Below are positions 6,042 through 7,220 of a DNA stretch of 7,220 nt, piece after piece. The first letter of the stretch is position 1; every line of letters starts with the position of its first letter. The notes under the pieces are model-generated. The model did not search any database and had not been told where the DNA came from. It saw only the letters and a program-made list of their open reading frames with translations. The position numbers and the translations under genes are program-made. This DNA is from Chloroflexota bacterium (GTDB taxonomy: Bacteria; Chloroflexota; Dehalococcoidia; Lucifugimonadales; Lucifugimonadaceae): NCBI GenBank assembly GCA_002703265.1, contig NZTZ01000028.1:1-7220 (forward strand). Direction: 5' to 3'.

Positions 6042-6540
6042 TTTTATTTATTAACTCTTTTGTTATTTCATCTAAATTTTTATTATCAGTATCTATGCTA
6101 ACGTCAGCTATATTATAAACTGACTGTCTTGAATTATATAAACTTTCTATATTTTCTTTCTCTATATGATTTCCAATTAGAGGTCTGATCTCTTTAGAAT
6201 TCTTTAATCTATCATAGATAGAATCAATAGATGCTTTTAACCATATAATTGATCCATTATTTTTCATAATTCTTATATTGTCTTTTTCAGTTGGTAGTCC
6301 CCCACCTGTAGAAATTACATTATTTTGAGAGAAATCAATTTTTGATAAAACTTGTGTTTCAATATTTCTAAACTCTTTTTCACCTTTTGTATTGATAGTT
6401 TCATCAATGGATAATGAAGTTGTTTTTTCTATGATTCTATCGGTATCTAAGAAATTATAATTGAGGTGTTTTGCGAGTTTTTTTCCAACACTACTTTTAC
6501 CAGAACCTGAAAAACCAATTAGAAATATATTATTTGCCAT
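6031..6540 (-). CDS. aroK: Shikimate kinase AroK
   Basis: Shikimate kinase transfers the ATP gamma-phosphate to the 3-hydroxyl of shikimate, the fifth step of the pathway. The 169-residue length is normal for this small P-loop kinase. The Walker A loop is GFSGSGKS (9-16). Shikimate-binding residues fit the family: Asp34 in LDTD (31-34), Arg58 in EFRNIE (56-61), the GGG turn at 79-81 in STGGGLP, and Arg138 in YNSRQSVY (135-142). The mobile lid carries RPLIG (119-123). The ATG at 6540 lies within the end of aroC and the stop lies within the start of aroB, each with an 11-nt overlap. There is no strong Shine-Dalgarno sequence, so expression probably depends on translation of aroC. Nothing looks truncated or unusual. 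Confidence 0.97.
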   Translation of the reverse strand: MANNIFLIGFSGSGKSSVGKKLAKHLNYNFLDTDRIIEKTTSLSIDETINTKGEKEFRNIETQVLSKIDFSQNNVISTGGGLPTEKDNIRIMKNNGSIIWLKASIDSIYDRLKNSKEIRPLIGNHIEKENIESLYNSRQSVYNIADVSIDTDNKNLDEITKELINKNER

Positions 6541-7220
6541 ATTCTTTAAATGTCTTAATGTATGACGTATAATTTCTTTTTATTTCCTGGAGACTATCTC
6601 CTCCAAATTTTTCAAGAACAGCTTCAGTTAAAGTTAATGCGAGCATTGCTTCTCCTACAGGACAAGCTCTGCTAACTTGGCAGATGTCTGATCTATTATA
6701 AGCAGCTTCTACTACTTCCCCAGTCATTATATCTACTGATGGTAAGGGGCTAGTCATAGTAGCTATTGGTTTTATAGCAACATTTACAATAATGTCATTT
6801 CCATTAGACATCCCACCTTCTATTCCTCCAGAGTTATTCGAAATTTGAGAAAAATTTCTTACATCGGAACTATTTGGTTCAATAACATCTTGGACTTCTC
6901 TGCCCCATCTTTCAGTATTTTCAAAACCATTTCCTATCTCAACTCCTTTTACTGCGTTTATTGAGACCATAGATTGAGCAATTTTACCATCTAATTTATT
7001 ATCCCAATGAGTATGACTTCCAAGCCCTAAAGGAACATTGAATGCTATTACTTGAAATATACCTCCAATTGTTGTTCTTTCTTTTTTTACTTTATCTATA
7101 ACTTTTTTGAAGTTAATATCTTCATTAGCATTTGAAGCCCTAACTTCTGAACTTTCTACAAAATCCCAATCTATTTCATCTATATTTTCAATTTCAGATT
7201 TTTCCCAGCCAACAGATTTC
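6530..7220 (-). CDS. aroC: Chorismate synthase AroC, C-terminal part (5' end outside the window)
   Basis: AroC removes phosphate from EPSP to make chorismate, the last shikimate-pathway step, using reduced FMN. The frame stays open from the right edge to the TAA at 6532-6530, giving 229 visible residues, roughly the last 60 percent of the protein. Family hallmarks are clear: VPLGLGSHTHWDNKLDGKIA (visible residues 62-81), INAVKGVEIGNGF (87-99), SGGIEGGMSNGNDIIV (130-145), MTSPLPSVDIMTGE (155-168), NRSDICQV (175-182) and RACPVGEAMLALTL (184-197). The Met at 6970 is internal, not a start: the conserved GLGSHTHWD segment lies upstream of it in the same frame. It is the first visible gene of the aroC-aroK-aroB unit, with the promoter beyond the right edge, and it overlaps aroK by 11 nt. 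No frameshift is seen. Confidence 0.97.
   Translation of the reverse strand, partial: KSVGWEKSEIENIDEIDWDFVESSEVRASNANEDINFKKVIDKVKKERTTIGGIFQVIAFNVPLGLGSHTHWDNKLDGKIAQSMVSINAVKGVEIGNGFENTERWGREVQDVIEPNSSDVRNFSQISNNSGGIEGGMSNGNDIIVNVAIKPIATMTSPLPSVDIMTGEVVEAAYNRSDICQVSRACPVGEAMLALTLTEAVLEKFGGDSLQEIKRNYTSYIKTFKEYGK

Noticed and set aside
6530..6970. A separate gene starting at the ATG at 6970
   Set aside because: The same frame continues upstream to the window edge and encodes further conserved AroC sequence, so this Met is internal.
1..7220. Mobile element, phage, defence island or CRISPR array
   Set aside because: No transposase, integrase, nuclease or repeat array is seen. All genes but one belong to known metabolic, transport or repair families with uniform AT-rich codon use.

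Overview
The window is a compact, strongly AT-rich stretch of a bacterial chromosome with nine protein genes and almost no non-coding DNA. The only gaps longer than a few bases are two short divergent intergenic regions (57 and 77 bp). I see no RNA genes, insertion sequences, CRISPR arrays or long repeats. The dense packing, small streamlined genes and AT bias suggest a free-living small-genome bacterium, possibly marine. The style of the dihydroorotate dehydrogenase, the 3-dehydroquinate synthase and the CysO-like carrier is compatible with a low-GC Chloroflexota lineage such as SAR202. That placement is a guess from family resemblance, not a computed assignment.

Left part, minus strand: a likely three-gene unit read right to left. 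It holds an unrecognised acidic 244-residue protein (2578 to 1844), a 12-helix MFS exporter of the MFS_3 type (1839 to 628, TTG start), and the N-terminal ATPase part of the mismatch-repair protein MutL (623 to beyond base 1). The genes are 4 bp apart each time, so they are probably co-transcribed and translationally coupled.

Middle, alternating strands: a class 2-like dihydroorotate dehydrogenase (pyrD, plus, 2636-3658) diverges from the 244-residue gene. Its 3' end overlaps the 3' end of a ribokinase-like PfkB kinase (minus, 4594 to 3653) by 6 bp. The kinase in turn diverges from a small CysO-like MoaD/ThiS sulfur-carrier gene (plus, 4672-4941), whose end overlaps the end of aroB by 4 bp.

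Right part, minus strand: a shikimate-pathway cluster read right to left. It runs aroC (chorismate synthase, 5' end outside the window), aroK (shikimate kinase), aroB (3-dehydroquinate synthase). The two junctions are both 11-nt overlaps, indicating a translationally coupled operon. Together these supply an early step (AroB), the shikimate phosphorylation step (AroK) and the last step (AroC) of chorismate synthesis.

The content is mostly housekeeping metabolism and repair, and I found no convincing new defence or mobile system. The items most worth a second look are the unrecognised 244-residue protein, the solitary CysO-like carrier, and active-site substitutions in the pyrD and ribokinase-like products.
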